Assembly (NCBI GenBank): GCA_938036925.1
Contig: CALHVU010000016.1
Coordinates: 1-12,343, forward strand
Direction: 5' to 3'
Length of the DNA: 12,343 nucleotides
Origin: an uncultured Atopobium sp.
GTDB taxonomy: Bacteria; Actinomycetota; Coriobacteriia; Coriobacteriales; Atopobiaceae
Shown here: positions 1 to 7,091 of the stretch, one piece after another
How the letters are laid out: every line of letters begins with the position of its first letter
Numbering within the stretch: the first letter of the stretch is position 1
Made by a program: the position numbers and the translations under genes
The notes under the pieces: generated by a model
What the model saw: the letters and a program-made list of their open reading frames with translations, nothing else
Told to the model about the DNA's origin: nothing
Database searches by the model: none

Positions 1-688
1 AGACATCCATTCCCGGAAAGCCAATCTGTCGCAGCGCCTCATACAGCACAATGGCGGCAGCATTTGAAACGTTTAGCGCACTGACCGAGAACTCGTTAGG
101 ATCGATAAAGTTTCCGCAGATATCCTGCTGCAAAAGCGCTGGGTGAGCATACTGGTCATCGCCATCAAGCGCATCGTGCTTTTGGCTCCAGTCCTCGCGA
201 TTGACCAGGCTGGCAGAATCTTGCAGCATTGGGATTCTCTCGCACTCGTCAGCATGCTGTGCCAGAAGCTCCTCGGATAATCCCAGGCTTTCCTTACCAA
301 AGATAAGGTAATCGCCATCACGATACGTTGCCTGAGTGTAGGTCTTCTTAGCTTTCTTAGTCAGGAAGTGCAGCGGAGATCTACTGGCCGTAAGAGTGCC
401 GTTGACAGCGGTGCCTGCAGCGGAGACAGCGTCGTGTGCAGCGTCCCCAGCAGGTGCACCAGATGCTTGGGCAAGACCGTTCTTCTCCAGAAATTGATCC
501 CAGTTTTCGTAGACAGAAACGGTAAGGCTTTGCCAGTAGGCCATGCCTGCTCGTTTGAGGCTTTTGTCATCAAGCGAGAAACCCAACGGGCCCACCAAGT
601 GCAAGTGAGTCCCGCTCACTACGCAGGTGCGACCAATGTTTCCCGTATTTGCGGGAATTTCGGGCTCTACCAGTACAACGTTGAGCAT
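1..688 (-). CDS. trmL: tRNA (cytidine/uridine-34 2'-O)-methyltransferase TrmL, SPOUT family, 3' end off the window
   Basis: Partial gene: 229 codons are visible and no stop occurs before the left edge. TrmL methylates the 2'-OH of the wobble nucleotide of certain tRNAs in the cytoplasm using SAM. The N-terminus has the family signature EPEIPANTGNIGR (residues 8-20). The SPOUT knot motifs follow: YLIFGKESLGL at 127-137 and LNVSNAAAIVLYEALRQ at 205-221. E. coli TrmL has about 157 residues, but here the last motif ends only at residue 221. The extra length is an Ala/Gly-rich stretch at about 71-104 and a second insertion at about 158-203, directly before the LNVSN motif. The frame is open throughout, so these look like real insertions rather than a frameshift. 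The ATG is 3 nt beyond the pit stop codon with no strong Shine-Dalgarno, which suggests translational coupling. Family assignment is firm; exact substrate is inferred. Confidence 0.88.
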   Translation of the reverse strand, partial: MLNVVLVEPEIPANTGNIGRTCVVSGTHLHLVGPLGFSLDDKSLKRAGMAYWQSLTVSVYENWDQFLEKNGLAQASGAPAGDAAHDAVSAAGTAVNGTLTASRSPLHFLTKKAKKTYTQATYRDGDYLIFGKESLGLSEELLAQHADECERIPMLQDSASLVNREDWSQKHDALDGDDQYAHPALLQQDICGNFIDPNEFSVSALNVSNAAAIVLYEALRQIGFPGMDV

Positions 689-691
689 AGG

Positions 692-1687
692 TTATGCCAG
701 AACAAAGCTGGTCAGGAAGGCAATAAGTCCACCGAGTGCCATAGTGGCTGGCAGCGTCACAAACCAAGCGGCAATAATCTTGCGCGCAACGCCCCAGCGC
801 ACGGAGCTGCGACGACGAGCAGATCCTGCGCCCATGATGGATGTGGTGATGACCTGTGTAGTGGAAACTGGTGCTCCAAGTGCAGTCATGATCTCAATTG
901 CAACGGTAGAACTTGTTTCGGCGACAAAGCCAATAACTGGCGTGAGCTTAGTAACACCATCGCCAACGGTGCGCATGATGCGGCCGCCGCCAATGGAGGT
1001 GCCCAGTGCCATGGTAGTTGCGCAGAGCAGCTTAACCCACAGAGGGATACCCACGGAAGGATCGTGAAGACCTGCGGTTACCAGAGCCAGCGTGATGATT
1101 CCCATAGTCTTCTGAGCGTCATTATTGCCGTGGCTGTATGCCATAAACGCAGCTGAGAGCACCTGAAGACGGTGGAAGAGACCGTTTGCCTTTTTAGGTG
1201 GCCAATCAGCAAAGATCTCAAATACCAGCTTCATAATAAAGTAGCCCAGGGCCATACCAATAAGAGGCGAAGTAAACAGAGGAATAACAACTTTCTCTAG
1301 GACACCCGCCCAAAGAATATGACCTGTGCTGCCGGTAAAAACAATGGTTGCACCAATAAGGCTGCCGATGAGCGCATGCGAAGACGAACTTGGGATTGAG
1401 AACCACCAGGTAAAGAGGTCCCAAATAATGGCGCCCATCAGTGCAGCAAAAATAACGTAAAGCTGTAGCTGAATATCAACCAGACCAGACGCAATGGTCA
1501 TAGCAACTTTCTCGCTCATAAGCGCGCCGATAAAGTTCATGATAGCCGACATGATAATTGCTGTGCGTAGAGGCAAAGCCTTGGTATACACCGTGGTAGC
1601 AATAGCATTTGCGGTGTCATGGAAGCCGTTAATGAACTCAAATACCAGTGCGGAAATAAGTACCGCAATAAGCAAGATGCTAGCCAT
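692..1687 (-). CDS. pit: PiT-family inorganic phosphate transporter
   Basis: A 331-residue hydrophobic protein with about ten membrane segments, the usual size for short bacterial PiT permeases. These import phosphate (as metal-phosphate in Pit), driven by a cation gradient. Both halves of the family signature are present: GFHDTANAIAT at residues 21-31 and SHGNNDAQKTMG at 185-196. A serine-rich IPSSSSHALIG segment lies at 98-108. The ATG overlaps the end of the upstream DUF47 gene by 8 nt (ATGGCTAG contains both start and stop), and trmL begins 3 nt after its stop. The three genes are therefore almost certainly one transcript. There is no clear Shine-Dalgarno before the ATG, so translation probably depends on termination of the DUF47 reading frame. 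Family assignment is certain; phosphate as substrate follows from the family and its DUF47 partner. Confidence 0.95.
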   Translation of the reverse strand: MASILLIAVLISALVFEFINGFHDTANAIATTVYTKALPLRTAIIMSAIMNFIGALMSEKVAMTIASGLVDIQLQLYVIFAALMGAIIWDLFTWWFSIPSSSSHALIGSLIGATIVFTGSTGHILWAGVLEKVVIPLFTSPLIGMALGYFIMKLVFEIFADWPPKKANGLFHRLQVLSAAFMAYSHGNNDAQKTMGIITLALVTAGLHDPSVGIPLWVKLLCATTMALGTSIGGGRIMRTVGDGVTKLTPVIGFVAETSSTVAIEIMTALGAPVSTTQVITTSIMGAGSARRRSSVRWGVARKIIAAWFVTLPATMALGGLIAFLTSFVLA

Positions 1688-2303
1688 TTTTCACAATGAC
1701 ATTCTGAACGGCGTTTGCAACATGCTTGCAAGCGTCAAGAGTAGACTCAAGTCTATCCAAAAGGCTCTTCCACTTAAGAACCTCAATCGGATCATCAACG
1801 TTTCTGAAAATAGAACTCAGGGCGTTACGATAAACAACATCACCCTGGTCCTCATACTCATTTGCAGAGCGTGTATGTTGAATAACCGAGTCATCCTTGT
1901 GGTAGTCAGGGAGACGATCAAAAGCCTTCTGCAACTCCTCTGATGCAAACAGAATCAGATGTGCCACCTGAACTGCCTCTGGACGCATTTCTTTGATGTC
2001 GTACATACTAAGATGTGCAGAGACGCTCTCAATACCATCTGCAATCTCATCCATAAGCAGGGCAAGACGTGAAATGTCCTCGCGATCAAATGGCGTGATA
2101 AAGGATGTGTTGAGGGTGGAAATAATTTTTCCTACCTGGTCATCGCAGAGTGTCTCGTAGTTCTTAATCTGAACTTCATAATCTTCAGAGCTTGGGAATG
2201 ATTCAATGTAAGAAACAAAGAGTTTTGCCGTAGAAACAATCAACGCTGAAAACTCAGAGAACATGCTGTAGAACTCATCTTCTCTACGAGAAACTCGGCT
2301 CAT
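1680..2303 (-). CDS. DUF47 / PhoU-like Pit accessory protein
   Basis: A soluble, mostly helical protein of 207 residues with the DUF47 opening pattern REDEFYSMFSEFSALIV near the N-terminus. A central segment of alternating charged and hydrophobic residues is typical of PhoU-like helical bundles. Proteins of this family are usually encoded directly before pit and are thought to modulate the transporter. I chose the ATG at 2303 because a GAAGGG Shine-Dalgarno lies about 7 nt upstream and the protein then begins like its relatives. An in-frame GTG at 2345 would add 14 residues but sits almost on the likely transcription start and has no ribosome site. The stop overlaps the pit start. This is the first gene of the minus-strand operon. 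Confidence 0.88.
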   Translation of the reverse strand: MSRVSRREDEFYSMFSEFSALIVSTAKLFVSYIESFPSSEDYEVQIKNYETLCDDQVGKIISTLNTSFITPFDREDISRLALLMDEIADGIESVSAHLSMYDIKEMRPEAVQVAHLILFASEELQKAFDRLPDYHKDDSVIQHTRSANEYEDQGDVVYRNALSSIFRNVDDPIEVLKWKSLLDRLESTLDACKHVANAVQNVIVKNG

Positions 2304-2349
2304 ATGGCGCCCTTCACTTGGACTTTTTAGTACATATACAGACACATTC

Positions 2350-2355
2350 AGTATA
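2350..2355 (-). promoter_or_regulatory. Candidate -10 box for the DUF47-pit-trmL operon
   Basis: Read on the minus strand the sequence is TATACT (5 of 6 to consensus), about 47 nt upstream of the chosen DUF47 start. No convincing -35 hexamer lies 16-18 bp further up. A start from this box would fall near 2343, which argues against the in-frame GTG at 2345. Low confidence. Confidence 0.3.
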
Positions 2356-2396
2356 GCTGTTTAAGGCGCGTATGCTGGAGATAATGACAATTTCAA

Positions 2397-2412
2397 CTTC
2401 TCCATAGAGAAG
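2397..2412. repeat. Short inverted repeat between divergent operons
   Basis: CTTCTC-CATA-GAGAAG is a perfect 6-bp inverted repeat with a 4-bp centre. It lies between the DUF47 start (2303) and the YjbR-family start (2453), about 42 bp upstream of the candidate minus-strand -10 box. It could be a repressor operator for one or both directions. No T-run follows it, so it is not a terminator. Short palindromes also arise by chance. Confidence 0.35.
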
Positions 2413-2452
2413 CTGCCGATCATAATAAGATGTGGACGAGGGAGGCCAGATT

Positions 2453-2806
2453 ATGCGAGAAAAGCTGTTTGAATACGTTGCAAATCAGTACGGTATAAAC
2501 CCCGACTATCCCTTCTCGACAGCTCCAACCTATGCGGTTTTACGGCACCCTCACAATAACAAGTGGTTTGCACTTGTTGCCGATGTGTCCGGTCAAAAGC
2601 TAGGATTAAAAGAACCCGGCCGCTTTGATCTTGTTAATGTGAAAATAGATGATCCCTTTCTTCTAGAAATGCTTCTGCACCAGGATGGCTATCTGCCTGC
2701 ATACCACATGAATAAAGAACATTGGATCTCTGTACTTTTAGATGGCTCTGTTGACTTTGATGAGCTGTGTCGATGGATTGATGCGAGTTATTCTGCAACG
2801 AACTGA
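2453..2806 (+). CDS. MmcQ/YjbR (DUF419) family protein
   Basis: A 117-residue protein matching the small MmcQ/YjbR family, whose members have a CyaY/double-wing-like fold and are annotated as putative DNA-binding proteins. Visible family features are PTYAVLRHPHNNKWFALV (residues 25-42), a central KIDDPFLLEMLL, and the C-terminal HWISVLLDGSVDFDELCRWIDASY (90-113) with the conserved HW pair. I chose the ATG at 2453 because GAGGGAGG lies about 7 nt upstream; an in-frame GTG at 2432 lies upstream of that site and is less likely. It is followed 68 nt later by the SemiSWEET gene on the same strand. The function of the family is not established and the neighbours do not clarify it. Confidence 0.82.
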   Translation: MREKLFEYVANQYGINPDYPFSTAPTYAVLRHPHNNKWFALVADVSGQKLGLKEPGRFDLVNVKIDDPFLLEMLLHQDGYLPAYHMNKEHWISVLLDGSVDFDELCRWIDASYSATN

Positions 2807-2874
2807 CGAATATCTTGTTTAGTAATTGGGTAAGTATCAGCAATGTGTTTGTTAGACATTGGAGGTTACTTTAC

Positions 2875-3159
2875 ATGACAGAAAAGCACGCGCTTTCTTT
2901 TGACGAGAACTTCTTCAACAAGCTAGGTCAATTTGGCAGCATTCTCTCAGTCATGATGTATGTTTCTTATATCCCACAGATTACTAATAATCTTGCTGGC
3001 AATAAAGGTAGCTTCATCCAACCACTAGTTGCCATGATTAACTGCACTGTTTGGGTTATTTACGGTGCTTTCAAGAAAGAACGCGATGTTCCCATTATGA
3101 TTGCTAACGCCCCTGGTATTCTCTTTGGACTTGTTACCGCAATTACAGCGCTGATATAA
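2875..3159 (+). CDS. SemiSWEET-type small sugar transporter
   Basis: A 94-residue membrane protein with three predicted helices, the size and topology of bacterial SemiSWEETs, which dimerise to pass sugars down their gradient. The PQ-type motif SYIPQI lies at residues 31-36. It is followed by GNKGSFIQPLVAMINCTVWVIYG, with Trp60 at the end of helix 2 and Asn78 in helix 3 as plausible sugar-contact residues. The loop KKERD joins helices 2 and 3. The start at 2875 has a TTGGAGG Shine-Dalgarno about 9 nt upstream; an ATG at 2815 would add 20 residues without a ribosome site. An imperfectly supported hairpin (CAATGT 2841-2846 with ACATTG 2856-2861) touches the edge of this Shine-Dalgarno. The substrate cannot be read from the sequence. 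Confidence 0.85.
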   Translation: MTEKHALSFDENFFNKLGQFGSILSVMMYVSYIPQITNNLAGNKGSFIQPLVAMINCTVWVIYGAFKKERDVPIMIANAPGILFGLVTAITALI

Positions 3160-3216
3160 TCTGGCACCCAACCAGGTCCATCAGTTTACTAAGACTCAAC
3201 GATAGGGACGGTTCAT

Positions 3217-3630
3217 GTGGCACTTATAGGTTTCTTTAAAGTTGTCTATATTCCCCTGGCCGTCCTGTATCTCATAGCGGCATATGTCCTTCTTGCAAAG
3301 CAAAGCTTGAGCAAAATCTTTAAGCGCACAAATTTTGACCTCTTCCGCGGTGGAGTGCTCGCACTTTATTACCTTTTTATAGCTATGGTCTTCTTTGTAA
3401 ACATAATGCTTCTTACCACTAAAACTATAGTTAAACAGCAATTTCTTATTCCTTATATAGTTGGAATTATTGCTATTGCTGTTGCGTGCGCAATCTTTAC
3501 GCAAATAGCAAAACACTCTAAATCAGATCGTTTTATTACCATTAGAGACTTGATTGTTCCGCTTATTTGGCTTGCTTCCTCATTTGTTTATACGCAAACA
3601 ATATTTGCCCTTTTACTTGCAGCAAAATAG
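3217..3630 (+). CDS. Four-helix integral membrane protein of unknown function
   Basis: A 137-residue protein I do not recognise. Four hydrophobic segments are clear at about residues 3-27, 42-67, 75-95 and 110-135. The loops at 28-41 and 96-109 are rich in Lys/Arg, and the loop at 68-74 is short. By the positive-inside rule both ends face outward. No catalytic or ligand motif stands out. The start is GTG, chosen because AGGGA lies 8 nt upstream and the ATG two bases earlier reads into a stop after four codons. It follows the SemiSWEET gene by 57 nt on the same strand with no terminator between, so co-transcription is likely. It ends 44 nt from the convergent purN stop with no evident hairpin in the gap. 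Confidence 0.75.
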   Translation: MALIGFFKVVYIPLAVLYLIAAYVLLAKQSLSKIFKRTNFDLFRGGVLALYYLFIAMVFFVNIMLLTTKTIVKQQFLIPYIVGIIAIAVACAIFTQIAKHSKSDRFITIRDLIVPLIWLASSFVYTQTIFALLLAAK

Positions 3631-3674
3631 TAACGCTCGGTTGTTCCATCACTATTCAGAGGGCTTCTCGCCAT

Positions 3675-4289
3675 TTACTCGCCTAACTCTATACGAACCT
3701 TTTGACCCTCAACGTGGACTCTATCCTGAGCAAAAAGCTGCAACACCTCAGGATACAGCTGATGCTCTACCTGATGAATCGCCTCTTCAAGCTGGTCAAC
3801 GGTCCAGCCCTCTTCAACCACAACGGGTCGCTGAGCAATAATGGGGCCGCGGTCGTAATCAGCGTTTGCCAGGTGAACGGTAACGCCCGTCACCTTGACG
3901 CCGTACTCATACGCATCCTGAATAGCATGTGCACCACGGAAGCTTGGCAGCAACGCTGGGTGCAAATTGAGCACACGATTAAGGAAGGTGTTCAGAATAG
4001 GAACGCCGACTTTACGCATGTAGCCAGCCATAACAACGTAATCAACGTTATAGCGCTTGAGCTCAGTGGCAATAACCATATCCGCAACAAATGGGTCCTC
4101 GTACGTCTCTTTTGAGAGCGTCAGGGTTTGCAAACCGGCTGCCTCTGCCCTCTTCAAACCATATGCATCAGGGCGAGAAGAAACAACCAGTTCAATGGTT
4201 GCGTCTAGCTTGCCAGCATCAATGGCGTCAATAATAGCCTGCAGGTTGGTACCTGAACCGGAAAGAAGAACGCCAAGCTTAATTGGCAT
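3675..4289 (-). CDS. purN: Phosphoribosylglycinamide formyltransferase (GART)
   Basis: Catalyses step 3 of purine synthesis, transferring a formyl group from 10-formyl-tetrahydrofolate to GAR. The protein has 204 residues, normal for PurN. The N-terminal phosphate-binding loop is GVLLSGSGTNLQAI (residues 6-19). The catalytic Asn and His are in LNLHPALLPSFRG (Asn108, His110), and the catalytic Asp is in ANADYDRGPII (Asp146). I chose the ATG at 4289, with AAAGGTGG about 9 nt upstream, so the protein begins MPIKLGVLLSG as relatives do. A start at 4346 would add 19 residues lying inside purM. The gene overlaps the purM stop by 11 nt, so the two are translationally linked. It is the last gene of purF-purM-purN and converges on the unknown membrane gene. 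Confidence 0.96.
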   Translation of the reverse strand: MPIKLGVLLSGSGTNLQAIIDAIDAGKLDATIELVVSSRPDAYGLKRAEAAGLQTLTLSKETYEDPFVADMVIATELKRYNVDYVVMAGYMRKVGVPILNTFLNRVLNLHPALLPSFRGAHAIQDAYEYGVKVTGVTVHLANADYDRGPIIAQRPVVVEEGWTVDQLEEAIHQVEHQLYPEVLQLFAQDRVHVEGQKVRIELGE

Positions 4290-5367
4290 CGTTGTAGACC
4301 ACCTTTCCGGTGCCTGGGATAATCTGACCCATGACAAATGGCTCAAATCCCTGGTCAGAGAGGGCTTCTGCTACATCGTCAACGTCGTCCATGTCTACGA
4401 TAAGTGCCATACCAACGCCCATATTGAAGGTGCGATACTGCTCATCAAGAGACAGATTTGCAGCGTTAGAAACGTATGAAATAACTGGTGGAATATCCCA
4501 TGCAGGACCTGCCTCTCCACCACGATCAACCTCTGCGTCAAGGTGAGCTGGCAGTGCACGGTTAAGGTTCTCGGTGATTCCACCACCAGTGATATGTGCC
4601 ATAGCCTTGATAGGAGCTCCTGCGCGGAGTGCGGCAAGCAGTCCACCAGCATAGATGGTAGTTGGACGCAAAACGGCATCTGCAAGGGACTCTCCGTCAA
4701 GCTCCTCCAGCGGCTGGTTGAGTTCCTCAACGGTCTTACCCTCAATTGCCACCTTACGTACCAGCGAATATCCGTTGGAATGGATGCCAGAGGAAGGAAG
4801 TCCCAGGATGATATCACCCTCACTGACCTTCTCGGGACCTAAGATCTTTGGTTTGTCCACAACGCCTACGACAAAGCCAGCCAGATCGTAGTCGTCTGGG
4901 TTCATAACGCCTGGATGCTCGGCCATCTCGCCGCCAACCAGAGCACAACCGCTCTTGCGGCAACCCTCTGCAATACCGCCGACAACCTCAGCAACAGCCT
5001 CAGCTTTAAGCTTACCCACGGCCACGTAATCCAAGAAAAACAGAGGCTCAGCGCCCATAGGGACAATGTCATCAACGCACATTGCAACTAGGTCCTCGCC
5101 CGCCGTGTTGTGGCGGTTGAGCAGCTGAGCAATGGCAAGCTTGGTGCCAACGCCGTCGGTGCCGCTGACCAGCACGGGCTCTTCCATGTCCTTCAGAGCT
5201 GCAGCCGAGAAGCAAGAGCCAAAGCCGCCCAGCCCACCTATGACCTCAGGGCGAGTAGTTGTAGCAACAGCAGCTTTGATGGCGTCGACAGCGCGAGCGC
5301 CCTCATCAACGTCAACGCCTGCGTCGGCGTAGGTAATCTGCTTGGCTGGATCAGCGGAAGTAGTCAT
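4279..5367 (-). CDS. purM: Phosphoribosylformylglycinamidine cyclo-ligase (AIR synthetase)
   Basis: Catalyses step 5 of purine synthesis, ATP-dependent closure of FGAM to AIR, in the cytosol. At 362 residues it is normal length. It opens with the ITYADAGVDVDEGARAVDAIK region. The family signature follows at SGTDGVGTK (68-76), CVDDIVPMGAEPLFFLDY (97-114) and GGEMAEHPG (145-153). The C-terminal half has HITGGGITENLNRALP and TFNMGVGM. Two positions differ from the E. coli-like forms: VDD rather than VND, and GGEMAEHPG rather than GGETAEMPG. The first is common in actinobacterial PurM as I recall it; the Met is less usual. The ATG has AGGGGAG about 5 nt upstream and lies 11 nt after the purF stop; its own stop lies inside purN. 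Confidence 0.97.
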   Translation of the reverse strand: MTTSADPAKQITYADAGVDVDEGARAVDAIKAAVATTTRPEVIGGLGGFGSCFSAAALKDMEEPVLVSGTDGVGTKLAIAQLLNRHNTAGEDLVAMCVDDIVPMGAEPLFFLDYVAVGKLKAEAVAEVVGGIAEGCRKSGCALVGGEMAEHPGVMNPDDYDLAGFVVGVVDKPKILGPEKVSEGDIILGLPSSGIHSNGYSLVRKVAIEGKTVEELNQPLEELDGESLADAVLRPTTIYAGGLLAALRAGAPIKAMAHITGGGITENLNRALPAHLDAEVDRGGEAGPAWDIPPVISYVSNAANLSLDEQYRTFNMGVGMALIVDMDDVDDVAEALSDQGFEPFVMGQIIPGTGKVVYNDAN

Positions 5368-5378
5368 TGTTTCTCCCC

Positions 5379-6872
5379 TTACTGCTCTGAGGGCATGAGG
5401 CCCTGATCAATTAACTGCTGTTCTACCTGGTCAAACTTTAGTGCATACGACGGGTGCAAGTTATCAGGCTTGTTCTCTGGCAAAAACCTCTGGTGGAAGT
5501 CCTCGGGAATTTCCACGGGATACTTCCCGCTAAAACAAGACTCGCAATAACCTCTTGATGGCACGCAAGCAAGCAGGCCCTCGAGGCTCAAGAAACCCAA
5601 AGAATCCGCGCCGATATACTCGCAAATTTCTTCAGTACTCATTTTTGCTGCAACGAGCTGGTGCTGATCAGCGGTATCAATGCCGTAGAAGCAGGGCCAC
5701 GCTACCTTAGGAGAAGCACTTCTGACGTGCACTTCTGTAGCTCCCGCGTCTCTGAGCAGCTGAACAATCTGCTTTGAAGTAGTACCGCGAACAACAGAAT
5801 CGTCCACCATCACAATGCGTTTATCTGCAACAACGTCCGAAAGTGCGTTGAGCTTCAGACGAACACCCAGCTCACGAAGCTGTTGTGTAGGCTGAATGAA
5901 CGTTCTTGCAACGTAGCGATTCTTGATGAGACCGGTACCAAAAGGTACGTCCAGCTCTTGCGCAAAGCCCTCAGCTGCAGGAACGCCAGAATCAGGCACG
6001 CCAATTACCAGGTCAACGTCTGCTGGCGTCTCTTTTGCCAGCTGACGGCCCATCTGGTGACGGACAGAATACACCGAGCGACCGCTAATGATAGAGTCAG
6101 GGCGCGAGAAATACACCTGCTCAAAGATGCAATCTGCCTGCTGACGAGGAGACAGTCCCATCTCAGAAGATAGGCCGCTGTCGGAAATACGGATAATCTC
6201 GCCAGGAGCCACCTCGCGCACATACGTAGCGCCCACAATATCCAGCGCGCACGTCTCAGATGCAACTACCCAGTTATTCTCGCCTTCCTCGCCAATATGG
6301 CCAAGTACCAGCGGACGAATGCCGTTTGGATCCCTAAACGCATAGAGCGCGTTCTCACGGATGAGTACCATGGCGTAACCGCCCTCGATGAGGTTCATAG
6401 TTGCGGCAATACCGGTACGCAGACGGTGTGTACGACGCGTAAAGTAGCCAATGAGCTGGGCTGCTACCTCGGAATCTGTGTTGGATCTAAAGGAAATCTG
6501 GCGAGAAGACAGTTCTTCCCGCAAGGAGTCAAAGTTGACGAGAGTACCGTTGTGCGCCAGGGCGATGAGGGTCTCGTCAATGGACGACATGTGAGGCTGA
6601 GCGGACTCCCAGCCCTTGGCTCCTGCAGTGCCGTAGCGGCAGTGGCCGATAGCCACTTTACCTGGCATTGCATTGAGATCGTCGTTGTTGAAAACTTCGG
6701 TTACGAGGCCCGTGTCTTTTCTGATAAGCACGGTATGGCCGTCGCCGACAGCTATACCTGCGGAATCTTGCCCGCGATGCTGCAGCGCGTGCAGCGCAAA
6801 ATAAGTGAGTCGAGCAACGTCACGGTCAGGCGCCCATACTCCAAAGACGCCACATTCCTCGTGAAGTTCCAT
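5379..6872 (-). CDS. purF: Amidophosphoribosyltransferase, Bacillus-type with Fe-S cysteines
   Basis: Catalyses the committed first step of purine synthesis, PRPP plus glutamine to phosphoribosylamine. The chosen start gives 497 residues, with Cys7 (EECGVFGVW) as the N-terminal nucleophile after a six-residue propeptide. Glutaminase motifs are HALQHRGQDSAGI, HCRYGTAG, HNGTLVNF and RDPNGIRPL. The phosphoribosyltransferase domain has the PRPP loop VMVDDSVVRGTTS at about 350. Cysteines in SETCALDI, WPCFYGID and YCESC match the 4Fe-4S ligand set of the B. subtilis enzyme. I chose the ATG at 6872 because GGAGGGG lies 5 nt upstream. An in-frame GTG at 6905 would place that ribosome site inside the gene. 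First gene of purF-purM-purN; the leader is about 70-100 nt long and no purine riboswitch is recognisable in it. Confidence 0.97.
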   Translation of the reverse strand: MELHEECGVFGVWAPDRDVARLTYFALHALQHRGQDSAGIAVGDGHTVLIRKDTGLVTEVFNNDDLNAMPGKVAIGHCRYGTAGAKGWESAQPHMSSIDETLIALAHNGTLVNFDSLREELSSRQISFRSNTDSEVAAQLIGYFTRRTHRLRTGIAATMNLIEGGYAMVLIRENALYAFRDPNGIRPLVLGHIGEEGENNWVVASETCALDIVGATYVREVAPGEIIRISDSGLSSEMGLSPRQQADCIFEQVYFSRPDSIISGRSVYSVRHQMGRQLAKETPADVDLVIGVPDSGVPAAEGFAQELDVPFGTGLIKNRYVARTFIQPTQQLRELGVRLKLNALSDVVADKRIVMVDDSVVRGTTSKQIVQLLRDAGATEVHVRSASPKVAWPCFYGIDTADQHQLVAAKMSTEEICEYIGADSLGFLSLEGLLACVPSRGYCESCFSGKYPVEIPEDFHQRFLPENKPDNLHPSYALKFDQVEQQLIDQGLMPSEQ

Positions 6873-6938
6873 TGGATCCCCTCCGGATGCCTCAGCTTGA
6901 GCCACCCTTGATCAAACGCCTCTCACGTCTGGCAACAA

Positions 6939-6966
6939 TACATACAGTGTACCTGGAAATTTGCAA
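6939..6966 (-). promoter_or_regulatory. Candidate promoter of the purF-purM-purN operon
   Basis: On the minus strand TTGCAA (6961-6966) is followed by 16 bp and TATGTA (6939-6944), about 67 nt upstream of the purF ATG. The -35 matches the consensus at four positions and the -10 at only three. It starts directly after the terminator hairpin at 6974-6999, which makes its position plausible. Confidence 0.33.
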
Positions 6967-6999
6967 GAAAAAGCGCTCCGAACAAATATGTTCGGAGCG
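6967..6999 (-). terminator. Rho-independent terminator of the sortase gene
   Basis: A perfect 11-bp stem (CGCTCCGAACA at 6974-6984 with TGTTCGGAGCG at 6989-6999) closes a 4-nt loop. On the minus strand it is followed by C and five Us (6968-6972). It lies about 93 nt past the sortase stop and just upstream of the purF promoter region. On the plus strand a T6 run follows after about 8 nt, but no plus-strand gene precedes it. Confidence 0.85.
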
Positions 7000-7091
7000 T
7001 GTAACAATTTTTTAAGAAAGTGACATTTTACTGCCCTGACTGGAGGCTTCTTGCTGTATCCAATATTCCCTCTGAACCGCCAGCATGCCGA

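Noticed and set aside
368..1156. A 262-codon plus-strand open frame across the trmL-pit junction
   Set aside because: It is antisense to two clear genes, and its translation is Cys/His/Asn-rich with no family pattern or ribosome site.
3631..3674. Shared terminator between the convergent unknown membrane gene and purN
   Set aside because: The 44-bp gap has no stem longer than about 3 bp and no T-run; termination here may be factor-dependent or occur inside the opposing gene.
3702..4479. Overlapping plus-strand frames opposite purN and purM
   Set aside because: They are shadows of conserved coding sequence on the other strand, with no supporting ribosome sites.
6873..6905. GTG at 6905 as the purF start, adding 11 residues
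   Set aside because: The strong GGAGGGG ribosome site lies inside that extension, 5 nt before the ATG at 6872, and a six-residue propeptide before the catalytic Cys is adequate.
6297..6911. A 204-codon plus-strand open frame opposite the 5' half of purF
   Set aside because: The minus-strand frame carries every PurF motif; the antisense product has no recognisable domain.
6873..7091. Purine riboswitch or classical paired PurBox upstream of purF
   Set aside because: No purine-aptamer-like junction is apparent, and the mirrored CCGAACA words are 4 bp apart rather than about 16-17. Only the weaker dual-role idea is kept as a finding.
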